Positions 12,701-22,588 of a stretch of 64,000 nucleotides of DNA are shown one piece after another. The notes under the pieces were generated by a model. It was given only the letters and a program-made list of their open reading frames with translations, did no database searches and was not told the origin of the DNA. A program made the position numbers and the translations under genes. Location: NCBI GenBank assembly GCA_028456385.1, contig JALNQF010000191.1, positions 1 through 64,000 of the forward strand, read 5' to 3'. Positions within the stretch are counted from its first letter, which is position 1. Every line of letters begins with the position of its first letter. This stretch comes from Ophiosphaerella korrae. Lineage: Eukaryota > Ascomycota > Dothideomycetes > Pleosporales > Phaeosphaeriaceae.

Positions 12701-13459
12701 CCTCACGCCCAAACGCCATTGCAAAGGACCACATGTAGAGTATCACCGTCCAATAGCAGCAGCATGTGTACCATATTTGTGGTTGAGGCAGCATGAGCTT
12801 CCTATCTTAGACTGAAACAGTTGGTATCTTATCTGAAAAAGCGATTGTAAGGATGACCCGCATTGCTTGTTGGGCAGTGGATGACAACGTGCACTGGCGA
12901 ATCATGCCTTATCCAATAAGCCATCTCGGGGCCGCCCCGAGACTTCTGTACATCAAGTGCTCGAGGCTCTGTGCTTCACCATGAATGATTCTGTGCAACA
13001 TGGCCGTCGGCGAGCTACGAGACATTAGACACTGAGGCTCCTCAAAGGAACCAATTGATAGTGCTTTAGGATATTTGTTTTAGACAATGTGGATCCCCCA
13101 CAAGGCAACCTGTGTGCCTCGCATATAGATATAGGCAACGCTCTCGGGTCAAAGTACTGAGTCTCTGATTCTGTGGACAGGATTGTCTCCGCCTCTTGTA
13201 CCCTTCGTCTCATGTACTTAACTTGATATCAACCCAAGAATCATGGTCCTCGCAGTGCCCTAGGCTCCTTTATTGGACCGCTTCCCCTACCTTGCTTGGC
13301 CAGGATCACGCTCTGTTGCTCCTTCCCGAGCCGCTTTCCCACATACGCGCCATACACGCGAACTGCAGGCCTCTTATATCTTCTCGTACTATTATTGCAC
13401 CGTGCTGCATTTTAGTGACAACGCCCTATCTTATCCTCCAAGAGCACATGTCTGCATGC
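9712..13459. other. Long gene-free stretch upstream of areA
   Basis: About 3.7 kb with no convincing gene on either strand. Its left part (to about 10.7 kb) is probably the promoter and long 5' leader of areA. Open frames such as 12462-12815 (plus) lack motifs. A small direct repeat around TTCAGTAAATT occurs near 12545-12570. Confidence 0.5.
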
Positions 13460-13841
13460 TCACTTCTCACGCCCACCCTCCTTGCCTCCTTTATCATCAC
13501 CACCCTTCACCGTCTCCTCGCCGAGGACCTTGGAAGCCGCCATAAACCTGCAAAAGTTCTGTCAGAGCCACTTCGCAACTGATTCGTGCCATGCAACAAC
13601 GCACAAACTCTGGCGTGGAGATAGTTTGATTGGGCAAAACTCACATCGCACCCGAATAACCACCTAGCCCTCGCATATCTTGCGCCTGGCCCGCCGTCAT
13701 CCTCATCAGACTTTCCAAGTCGGCCATATTTGCTGTTAATTGCGCAAGCTGTGCCTGGAGGTGCGAGAGCTGCCGTGGCTTTTGAGACGGGACGGTGCTG
13801 AGGCGCGAAGTCGACGGTTGCGACCGTGGAAGATTCGACAT
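13460..13841 (-). CDS. HSK3: DASH complex subunit Hsk3
   Basis: Small subunit of the DASH/Dam1 ring that couples kinetochores to microtubule plus ends. Two exons, 13841-13645 and 13547-13460, with a 97-nt GT-AG intron, give 94 aa. The core helix HLQAQLAQLTANMADLESL followed by RMTAGQAQDMRGLGGYSGAMF is the fungal Hsk3 signature, and the second exon continues MAASKVLGEE, also typical. The tail is Gly/Lys rich. It is transcribed divergently from the gene at 14121, sharing a region of about 280 bp. Only exon 1 shows up as an open frame, so the C-terminal 29 codons are easily missed. Confidence 0.88.
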
Positions 13842-14120
13842 CGTGCTATTTTTTACGATTCGGTATTCGCGTCCTAATCTCTGACAGTTTTCGTGTCTGG
13901 GCAGTGTGTGCGAGAGTATTTACGGCTGTTGTTTGTTGTTGTTGTTGTGAGGCAAAAGGTGGGGAGCAGGCGCGCCAAAGACTCCCGCGGCGAACTGGGC
14001 TTGGCTAGCATCGCGCGCTTTTTCCATCCACGGCACCAGCATCACCTGCCTAAGGCATGGCAGAAGCTTGTGCATAGTAACTTTCAACATTCTTTGGTTT
14101 TCAACTCATTGAACAAAAAT
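13842..14120. promoter_or_regulatory. Divergent promoter region
   Basis: 279 bp between the start codons of HSK3 (minus) and the small membrane protein gene (plus); the promoters of both must lie here or overlap it. A TGTTGT repeat occurs near 13928-13945. No specific factor site was identified. Confidence 0.5.
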
Positions 14121-14496
14121 ATGGCAACACAACAAGCTGTTCGGCGGTGGGTCATGACAGCTGCGGTCGCTAGTATTACCATCACGGGAACAATCTACGG
14201 CGCAACGTTGAAGGGTGAACAGGATGTTCAGAAGGTAATGTCGTTGTATTTTCCAATCATGTTCAACCTGAATGTATTGTTATAGGATAACATGTTGTTC
14301 AAGCTTCGTTGACTGCTAACTCTGCGCAATGCAGGAGAAGAAACGCATTCTAGAAGCTACTCCCGAAGAACGAATCGCCCAACTTGAAGTCGCTCGCGCT
14401 GAACTAGTTCGTAGAAAGAACGAAATGGAGCGAAAAATTGATGCATTTCATCGTATCAAGAAAGAGCGGGCGGAGGCGCAGGTGGAGCCGAAGTGA
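14121..14496 (+). CDS. Small single-pass membrane/coiled-coil protein
   Basis: Two exons, 14121-14234 and 14335-14496 (91 aa), with a GT-AG intron that has a GCTAAC branch site. Residues about 10-28 form one hydrophobic segment (VMTAAVASITITGTIYGA), followed by a charged helix with EKKRILEATPEERIAQLE and a likely coiled coil to the C-terminus. The layout of a short basic N-terminus, one membrane segment and a charged helix resembles small mitochondrial inner-membrane assembly factors, but it does not match Pet117 as I remember it. No function is assigned. The ATG at 14121 was chosen over a longer frame starting at 13893 because the 13893 extension is low-complexity and overlaps the promoter. 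Confidence 0.72.
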
Positions 14497-16069
14497 AAGC
14501 GTAGAATGCTACAACATCTATCGTGTGAAGGGATGGAGTTGAAGTTTTTCGAATACAACATGCAAGGTCCTCGCTGGGCAGAAATAGCATAGGCTGGAGT
14601 GCTTGGAGGAATCCGTTTGGTATACCCTACTATGCAAGCCTCCACGGGATTTTCTGGAGGAACACCTCATAACAGGCCTGCTACCTCCAGGCTGAATTTG
14701 AGCAAGTCACGCAAAGAGAGTATGCCACACTACCAGACACACTCTGCGGCTCAATCGGACATGTTAAATCAGACCTCTTGTCCAAATATCACTAAACCTA
14801 AAGCCCTATCCAAGACGGCAACTTGATCGAGTTTAGTTGTAATAGTGCGACATCCGAACCCGAAATCTTCCGTCCCATCTTCTACTCGATTCATGTCAAG
14901 CCACTTCTCAATAACCTCAATACACTGCATGCACTAGGGGATTTCCATAAAGCCTACAATACCCGACCACTAATTATAGCCATTCACTTGTGCAATGCTT
15001 TGTTAATATTATGCGACAACGCCAACGCCAACGCCAACGCCCGCCTATCTATCTTATCTGTTGCATAGACTAGTGTGTAATTCCGCCAATTACTAGCCCG
15101 ATCTGAAGCGCTCCACTCAACGTCGGCATTTGCGCGGCATTTGCCAGTGACTCGAACAAGAAGTGGAGCGAAATGTATAGTGACGTTAGGATCCTATGAT
15201 TCATGCACGTCATGTTTTCGTCTCGAGGTGCAGCTCTTCGGTGGAGATTCTAGAAGGAGATATTAGGCTCGAGGTGTCATCTGTCAAATTATTCGGCATG
15301 GCCTCGTTTTGTGAAGCAAGTTCGTCGGGTAAATACTAGAACTTGGGTTTGGTGCCGACCCTTGGAGGCGACATGCACCAGATCGTATTGTCGTATTCCC
15401 AACTTCAAAGTGCTGGTCTCGGACAGAGACCGAACCCTTGGCCTCAGTACATGACTCAATAACCATGGCACGCTGACCTGGAGGGAACATGGCGCCTTAT
15501 CGGCGAATTAACAATCGTGTAAACGGCCCAGCATGATCGTGGACGTTGGACCTAAGCCACTCCCGCCATCCTGCTTAAGGCTTGTTACAAAAAATGTCTT
15601 GGCCATTCATCCTCCTACTCAGTTCGGTATACAAAGTTGGGTTGTACATTGTGTATGTTTTTCAGCCGGCAAGACTTTCGGAACTCTAAAGTCTTGGTGC
15701 AGAGCCGCAAGTGGGCCGCCAGAAGCTTCTTTGCACTCAAGCTCCACTAAGAGGTGTACTCAACGCTTACTGCCCCACTGCTCTTCTCTGTTATTGGTCT
15801 CTTTATGAGAATTCTGCGACGTCCGGTCGTTTTTGTGATGTGCATACTGTGTTATGATGCATTAGAGAGGCAGATTCTTGCAATAGCCATCACGATCCGT
15901 GCCGTGGAGTCTCCACATCTACGTCATGATGGTCAGACGCGTGCCATGGGGAGGTTCTCCATGGGCGTATGCGGGCTCCTTCGGGGATTATAAGGGTGGA
16001 GAGATACCGTTTGATGGTAGTGTTTACATCGCGCCGGTTTCTTCCTCCAGTTCCCTATTCTGTTGAGTG
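14497..16069. other. Intergenic, nothing recognised
   Basis: No supported gene. Holds a short AACGCC tandem repeat (15018-15041). A TATAAG sequence near 15988 lies about 80 bp upstream of the transporter start. Confidence 0.5.
15018..15041. repeat. (AACGCC)4 tandem repeat
   Basis: Four direct copies of the hexamer in intergenic DNA. Confidence 0.85.
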
Positions 16070-17837
16070 ATGCCTATCATGGACGAGAAAGACACCAAGA
16101 ATGCAGGCGGAGAGCCTAATCAACATCATGAAGCAACACATTCCGAAATACAGGTCGCCCCTCCGCCATACTCGGGCCCTAAAGCGAAGACTGAACAGCT
16201 TGAAGATGCGCGGGGATGGGAATCTGAGAATCTGATTCAGGAGCTTGATAAGGAACTGGAGCAGGTAGGATACAAGAAGGGCCTATTCGACTTGGATTTC
16301 AAGAATCCCAAACATTTCACATGGATGCTGGTCGCTTTTGCTTCTATGGGTGGGCTACTGTCAGGGCTAGATCAGTCACTGATTTCTGGTGCCAATTTGA
16401 CACTGCCAAATGATCTCGGACTCACGGCAAACCAGAACTCGTTGGTAAACTCAGGGATGCCGCTTGGAGGTATGTTTCCCAGCCAATCCTTCTTGATGTA
16501 TTACCACATGCTTACATCTGGCAGCCGTTGCTGGTGCTCTTCTCATTTCGCCATGCAACGAATATTTTGGTCGCCGCTGGGCTATCATCATCTCTTGCAT
16601 TCTCTATACGATTGGCGGCGCTCTTTCGGCCGGCAGTATGAACTACGGGATGATTGTGGCAGCTCGAGTGATCCTCGGCGCTGGCGTCGGTCTCGAAGGC
16701 GGTACTGTCCCAGTATATGTTGCTGAAACCGTCGAATCTAGGCTTCGTGGCAACCTGGTGTCTCTCTACCAATTCAATATCGCTCTCGGAGAAGTCCTCG
16801 GATATGCCGTCGCCGCAATGTTCATCAAGGTGCCTGGAAATTGGCGCTACATCCTCGGCAGCTCTCTTGTCTTCTCTACCATTATGGGGGTGGGTATCCT
16901 CTTCATGCCCGAAAGTCCTCGTTACTTGATGCACAATGGCAAGCCGCTCGAAGCTTATAAAGTATGGCGTCGCATCCGCGGCGTTGCTACCCACGAAGCC
17001 CGAGAAGAGTTCTTTGTCATGAAAATTAGCACGCAAGAGGAGGCGGCCGAGGTTGCTGCCGGACTAACCAATGCCTTCCCATGGATGGATTTTTTCACCA
17101 AGCCTCGTGCTCGCCGTGCGATCATCTACGCCAACATTATGATCTTCCTCGGCCAGTTCACGGGCATCAACGCAATTTTATACTACATGAGTGTTTTGAT
17201 GTCACAGGTCGGCTTCAATACATATGACGCCACATACATGTCTCTTGTCGGCGGTGGATCTCTCCTCCTCGGCACAATCCCAGCAATCTTCCTGATGGAG
17301 ACTTGTGGGCGGCGCTTTTGGGCAATTGCCATGCTACCTGGCTTCTTATTTGGCCTTATCCTCATCGGCGTGAGCTACCAGCTCAACACCCTCAGCGCGC
17401 AACTCGGCCTCTATCTCACTGGCCTTATCCTCTACGAACTGTTCTTCGGATCCTACGCGGCGCTCACATGGGTCATCCCATCCGAAGTCTACCCAACCTA
17501 TCTGCGCTCGTATGGAATGACCACGTCCACCGGTTGGTTGTTCCTCTCGTCCTTCATCGTCACATACAACTTCACCGGTATGCAAAACGCCATGGGCAAG
17601 ACGGGGTTGTCGCTTGGCTTTTATGGAGGCATCGCCGTGGTCGGATGGTTCTATCAAATCTTCTTCATGCCGGAAACAAAGGACTTGACGCTCGAGGAGA
17701 TTGACCAGCTATTTCAAAAGCCGACGAGGCAGCTTGTGAGGGCGAATGCAAAGAATGCGTGGAGTGTTACGGGCGATTTAGTGCATTTTAGGTTTAGGAA
17801 GGTTTTGGTGGAGAATAATCAGCGGCGTTGGGAATGA
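16070..17837 (+). CDS. MFS sugar/polyol transporter
   Basis: Plasma-membrane proton symporter-type carrier with 12 predicted membrane helices. Exons 16070-16469 and 16525-17837 (570 aa), 55-nt GT-AG intron. Family marks are GLDQSLISGA in helix 1, NEYFGRRW after helix 2, PESPRYL after helix 6, GQFTGINAILYY in helix 7, CGRRF between helices 8 and 9, and PETKDLTLEEID at the end (Asp where most sugar porters have Gly). The N-terminus is a long charged cytosolic tail of about 85 residues. Closest remembered annotation is fungal 'myo-inositol transporter' types, but the substrate cannot be read from sequence. The ATG at 16070 was chosen; 16079 is an in-frame alternative. No metabolic partner gene is adjacent. 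Confidence 0.92.
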
Positions 17838-18477
17838 CATTGGAATGTTGAGTGGGCCGGTTTTTGTTTGGGAAGATATACCCACAGCGCGGGATGGTTG
17901 GTTCCCTAAGTTGGATATTCGGTTCTTGTCGCTAAAGATGCAGTAATTAAATCATTGAAGTCTCTTGTGTTATTATCTATTTCAATATTAGTACTAAATA
18001 GGATATACCAGAGGATTCTAGATGATCCTAAAGTCTTGGATGGGAGTTACGATATCTAGATGATTGAGCATAGTTCGGAGAATGTATTATGGAGTTGCCG
18101 CAGATTACTATTTACATGCGGTTATAGCCGAGTTTCAATATAAGGGGCAGAATATCATGCGCCATACTTACAGCTTTATTTAGATGTTGGAATATCATCA
18201 ATAGATCCATATCACCATCTTTTAACTTACGATGCACATGATTTCTGTCTTCGGTAGAACCTCGTCTGATCGTTATTTCCAAGTCGAACTGCGGTTTTAT
18301 CGTGTCTCAACTGTTTGCTCGGTACGCGTCAAGTATAGCTAACCATTGCACATACACTACATGCTACCTAGTAGTGTGCTTTCATGAACCACATACATTG
18401 TCAAAACATTGTTTTCTTTTCATCCATTTTTATACTTATTGGAACCTTACTAACTTCATTCATATCAAAAACCTTCG
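17838..18477. other. Intergenic, nothing recognised
   Basis: AT-leaning sequence after the transporter stop. No supported gene. Confidence 0.5.
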
Positions 18478-19279
18478 TTGGTCCGCCCTGAACTACACAT
18501 TCAAATAGCATCGACGTTGGGTTTATTAGTTACGCTCCCTTCCTTCAGGCGATCAACCGAAAGCTTTCCTGAAGTTAAGGACTTCTCTAAGTTGGAGCAC
18601 TTCCTTGAAATAGACGAGTTCGGAGAAATAGTAGATGATACAGGGCATTGGGGCTATAAAGGCAAAAGTTTACCACTTTGCCTAATCTTCAAAATCACCG
18701 ACTTTGCACGTCTGATGCCCTCTCCAGTGTAGTCCTCCGAGGGCTGGAGCGGTACCGCCGCGTATTCGCCGCACATGGTAGAGTGCACTGATCCCTTCCT
18801 CCCTTCAGTAGATATATGGAGTCTGGGCACGACAATCTAGAACTTTGCGCTCAACGTCGCCCCATATTAGTCACGGAAAAGCTTTATCAAAACCCGCAAG
18901 GAGGGCGGTGTATCTCTTCCCAAAGAGGAACGACAGTGGATGAACAAAAACTGGCAATGGTAAATTCCGACCATGTATCGTCCTCTGAATGCGAGCGCAG
19001 CAACGCTCTAGAAAAAATTGGCAAGTTAAATTACTCTAGCTATACCACAAGCTGTTCAGTAACGAACTAAATGCCTGGTATAAGGCAATGTTTGATGAGG
19101 ATGTCTCAACTCGTATCATGGCGAAACACTTGAGCCAGGTCGTCGGCTCTATAATTGACAAGTTGTTACTAGAGAAACACAAGATTGATACGGACAGGCG
19201 GGAGGAGGAGAACAACATCAAGCAAGCAATTGGGCGAGAATCATATTCTAATCTGCTAAGAGGGCGACGGTTGTGGTGA
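18478..19279 (+). pseudogene. Possible decayed gene of unknown family
   Basis: Three successive plus-strand frames read like protein but are separated by stops and frame changes: about 18478-18732 (contains FSKLEHFLEIDEFGEIVDD), 18816-19070, and 19032-19279 (LFSNELNAWYKAMFDEDV then a charged helix to LLRGRRLW). No Met-initiated frame unites them and I found no clear intron set that does so. It could be a degraded gene or an unusual multi-exon gene. I do not recognise the family. Confidence 0.25.
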
Positions 19280-19634
19280 CGGTAAAGCGAGCTCGCAAAT
19301 GATTAGGATATAGGTCATTTCCTCTGCTCTAGAGTAGAGATGGCACCATCAATACTCAAAGGAGCACCGGAGTGGTATCTGCCCTGGTCCACCCAGGGGA
19401 ATTGGCCAGATAACCTGGGGGCTGGAGAGCTCTCGCAACAGAAACAGTATAGTATATTTATTAAGATGATTATTGTTCCTTGTTCTATATTGGATATTGG
19501 TAGCGACAGTGTAATCCACCACAGCAGGAACACTTATTTCCTGTTTTCCAACGTACAATTTCTTTTCTATGATGATATGGCTGCTGAGTACGGATCATAA
19601 GCTTTCACAAGCTTCAATTCCACTTTTCAAATAG
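19280..19634. other. Intergenic, nothing recognised
   Basis: Downstream of the LysM gene; probably carries its 3' UTR. Short open frames have no motif. Confidence 0.45.
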
Positions 19635-20235
19635 CTACTGAACACCAATGCAGGAGAAGTAGTACAGCAACACCCAGTTCGACTTGTTGTTCCAGGCCCT
19701 CCATTGCTCGTAAGTAACGCCGAGAGCAGAGTTGGCCAAGATGTCATTGAGACTTGGCTTTCCTGTCCCGTCTGTGTAGATGAACTTGTTGCAAGTGCTG
19801 ATGATATTAGGAATGCGGGGAACGGGGTCTTGTTGAAGAGTGAAAATGTCGCCCGCCTTGAGAGGACCGGGATATGCGTAGGGCTGGAGGTTGATGCAAA
19901 CTGGTGCGCCGGCGATCAGACCTCCACAGCTAGTACCAATTTCACTAACGAGAATAGTTAGTAACTTGGCTATACAAACAAAGTAGGCATGGGGAACAAA
20001 ACATACGGATTCCAGCGGTAGAGATCGGGAGCGGTAAAGTTCTGGAACTTATCCACAATCTTGACACAGGTGTCATTGGGCTCGACAGGGTAGGTTGCGG
20101 AGCCTAAGGTATTGAGTCAGTCGTTTTTCCTAATTCAAGTATGGTAGGTTTACATTGGGATGGTACAGCTACGGCGGCAGCAGAAGTAGCAGTCAAGAAT
20201 GTGGCGGCGGTCGCCAGGATCGAGAAAGACACCAT
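19635..20235 (-). CDS. Secreted LysM-domain protein (effector-like)
   Basis: Three exons, 20235-20154, 20103-20007 and 19944-19635 (162 aa), introns 50 and 62 nt, phases agree. Residues 1-23 form a signal peptide. Residues about 30-78 form a LysM module: YPVEPNDTC, then KIVDKFQNFTAPDLYRWNPEI, then CGGLIAGAPVCI. LysM modules bind chitin oligomers; secreted fungal versions shield hyphae or hide chitin from plant immunity. A second segment (residues about 110-160) keeps the LysM outline (CNKF, LGVTYEQWRAWNN, final Cys) but lacks the usual GDSC start and CGGL turn, so it looks degenerate. Six cysteines, at 28, 40, 66, 76, 111 and 158. None of the exons is a long open frame. It sits in gene-poor DNA, as many effector genes do. 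Confidence 0.85.
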
Positions 20236-21960
20236 GATGTTTAAGGAATTACTACTAGTAACGATTGAGTATGGGTAGATTAATGGACTGGAATGCTGAA
20301 CAATGTAGTGGTGATGAATGACAATCGACTCCTAGGCACAGCTTTATAGACTTCATAAAATTACCCATACCTAGAACCCGGGTTGAAATAGCCTATAATA
20401 GCCGGCCCCGAGCCGCGATAATTCTCAACGGCCTGGGCATTGAAGAGTGGCCGTAGTAGTGCTGACTGACCGGTCAATCCTAGAGGCAACCAAAGCGAAA
20501 TACAATATATTGATTACGCGTGATAAAGTTGCTGAATGGTCTAACATGTTGACTCTGTGCTGTTGGAAGATCAGAATTGCTACCGTGCCTTCACATTACC
20601 AACAGGAGGAGATGTGTTGGCAGCTCTAGTGGTGTAATACGAGCGTGATCTGGTGGAAACATCTCACAGCCGCAACATCAGAGGTACTCAATTCAGACGC
20701 TTAAGTTGGTTGACCTAACGACCCCTGAGTTGTTTTCATATTATGATGACTCATTATTGAAGCTCAATAGAGTTTTGAGAGCGCGGATGCACCACACGCT
20801 CATTTCAAAGTTGAGCTGTTTAGGAGTGCCCCTGGCGTCAAACAAATAAACAAGAATGGCGGTGTAATTGTAGGCAAATTTAGCAAATCAAGCGGTTTTG
20901 AAAAATCACTAGCGTAAGGCTGAACAGTGTTGCTACAGGGGCTGGCCAGGGGTTAGTAGGCATCCATGCCTTAAAATCTCGGGTATTTTCATGGCCATTC
21001 CGCGCTTCTGCAGAAGGCCCCGATAAATAGACACTTGGCAGGTCGCCTAATACTACCTGGTGGCAGTGCAGTAATTCTAGCTTGCAACTGAGGGTGAGCC
21101 GCTCACTTGGATATCTTCAACAGTTATCGTATTTCCTACAGTCCATTGCAAAGAGCATGGTCATCGCTACCCTTGCACCCGATTCCAAGATGAAAAAGCC
21201 AATGAAGCAAAAGGACAAGTATTTCTGGCATAGACGACGTGATAGATAACTCTGCCTGGGTGTGTGCTAATAGCTCTTCTTTCTACCTCGAGACTAATTT
21301 TAAACCCAGTTGTAGATGATAACAAGGAACGTTAATATAAGGTATATGTGGTGTTCGTGGATACAGGTGGATTTAGATATATATTACGATACCTGGGTTT
21401 CGATTTGGCATCTCTAGCATGCTCGAGAGACTCTCCAGGTACCTCGGATCTTGCTATGAGTACCTCGATGGCAATGGACTTCTACATAATCTGCTAAGTT
21501 TGGCGTATGACAAGAACTTGATCTGAATAATCACATGTCCTCTCGCATTTTCAGTCTTGAATCTAAAGTGGAGGTCCAACATAGACTAACGTAGATACTA
21601 CATGGACAACTAAGCCGAGTAGTTCAATCAATCATCAACTAAAGGACTAGTACCTCCTCTCACCTCTCAGCTTTTGCCAAGAGCTAGGCCCACTAGCACA
21701 AGTGCCAGCTGTGTAGCTACAACACAAAGAACTGGGGAACAGAACAGAACCCCGGGCTTATGTAAGCTATCCTTTGAAAGGTGACCTTGGAGAAGTGGGG
21801 TAGGGTAGCACCTGCACCCAAACCTTACACGCCAATTAGCTCTTCTACCGCACTTCCGGCTTCAACTCACCCGGGCATCACTCGCATGCTACATGCACCT
21901 GCAATTCGGACCTGCCGGGCCCCGCGTAACGAGCATCTTTTTTTTAGCATCACGCCAGCA
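20236..21960. other. Gene-free stretch
   Basis: About 1.7 kb upstream of the LysM gene and of the next plus-strand gene. No open frame with motifs; no recognisable transposon. Confidence 0.5.
20342..20348 (-). promoter_or_regulatory. TATA-like box of the LysM gene
   Basis: TATAAAG on the minus strand about 107 bp upstream of the ATG, a plausible core promoter position including a 5' UTR. Confidence 0.4.
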
Positions 21961-22440
21961 ATGCCAATGACCGCGTCAGAAGCTACTATTCACAAACCTC
22001 CCGCCAGGCCAGAAATCAACAGGCCCTCCGTTATCTTATACGGAGCCCTCCAACCCAATCCAACATGGCAAACCAAACTCACCTCATCCCTTTCAGATCT
22101 CCCCATCGATATTCTCGATCCGCGTCGCAATGACTGGGATAGCAGTTGGGTCGAGGACATTTCGTTTCCAAAGTTCAAGGAGCAGGTTGAGTGGGAGATG
22201 GACTATGCGAAAGTGGTCGATGTTATTGTTTTCTACTTTGCGCCAGGTGCGCTGACACCAATTGCGCTCTTGGAACTAGGCATGTATGCTGGAACTGGCA
22301 AAGTGGTTGTGTGTTGTCCGCCTGGATTTTATAAGAGAGGAAATGTGCAAATGGTGTGCTTGAGGTACGGTATCGATCTGTTGGAGACACTGGAAGATCT
22401 GGCCGAAAATGTCCGGGGGAAGTTGATGGAGAAGTTGTAA
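21961..22440 (+). CDS. Nucleoside 2-deoxyribosyltransferase-like protein
   Basis: Single exon, 159 aa from the ATG at 21961; the open frame runs further upstream but begins with a GTG and a low-complexity stretch. The core follows the fungal DUF/nucleoside 2-deoxyribosyltransferase-like fold: VILYGALQPNPTWQ, then DILDPRRNDWDSSW, EWEMDYAKVVDVIVFYF, and TPIALLELGMYAGTGKVVV. DPRR..DW and the ELG segment correspond to nucleotide-binding and catalytic loops of that superfamily (Glu in LLELG being the likely nucleophile). The substrate is unknown. The HET gene begins about 150 bp downstream on the same strand. Confidence 0.85.
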   Translation: MPMTASEATIHKPPARPEINRPSVILYGALQPNPTWQTKLTSSLSDLPIDILDPRRNDWDSSWVEDISFPKFKEQVEWEMDYAKVVDVIVFYFAPGALTPIALLELGMYAGTGKVVVCCPPGFYKRGNVQMVCLRYGIDLLETLEDLAENVRGKLMEKL

Positions 22441-22588
22441 ATCTTATGCAATGTAGCGACAAGGCTCTGCTCGACAAGACTGAGGAATTAGTCTGTATTA
22501 GAGATGTTGTTTCTTACTTGATTCTCATCGTGCCAAGAAAGGTTAGTGTTTGTGTTGCATGCCTAAATCGTGCCTCAGGCGATCTGCC

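Noticed and set aside
17838..21960. RIP-mutated transposon in the gene-poor centre
   Set aside because: No extended AT-rich block, terminal repeats or transposase motif could be seen; gene-poor only.
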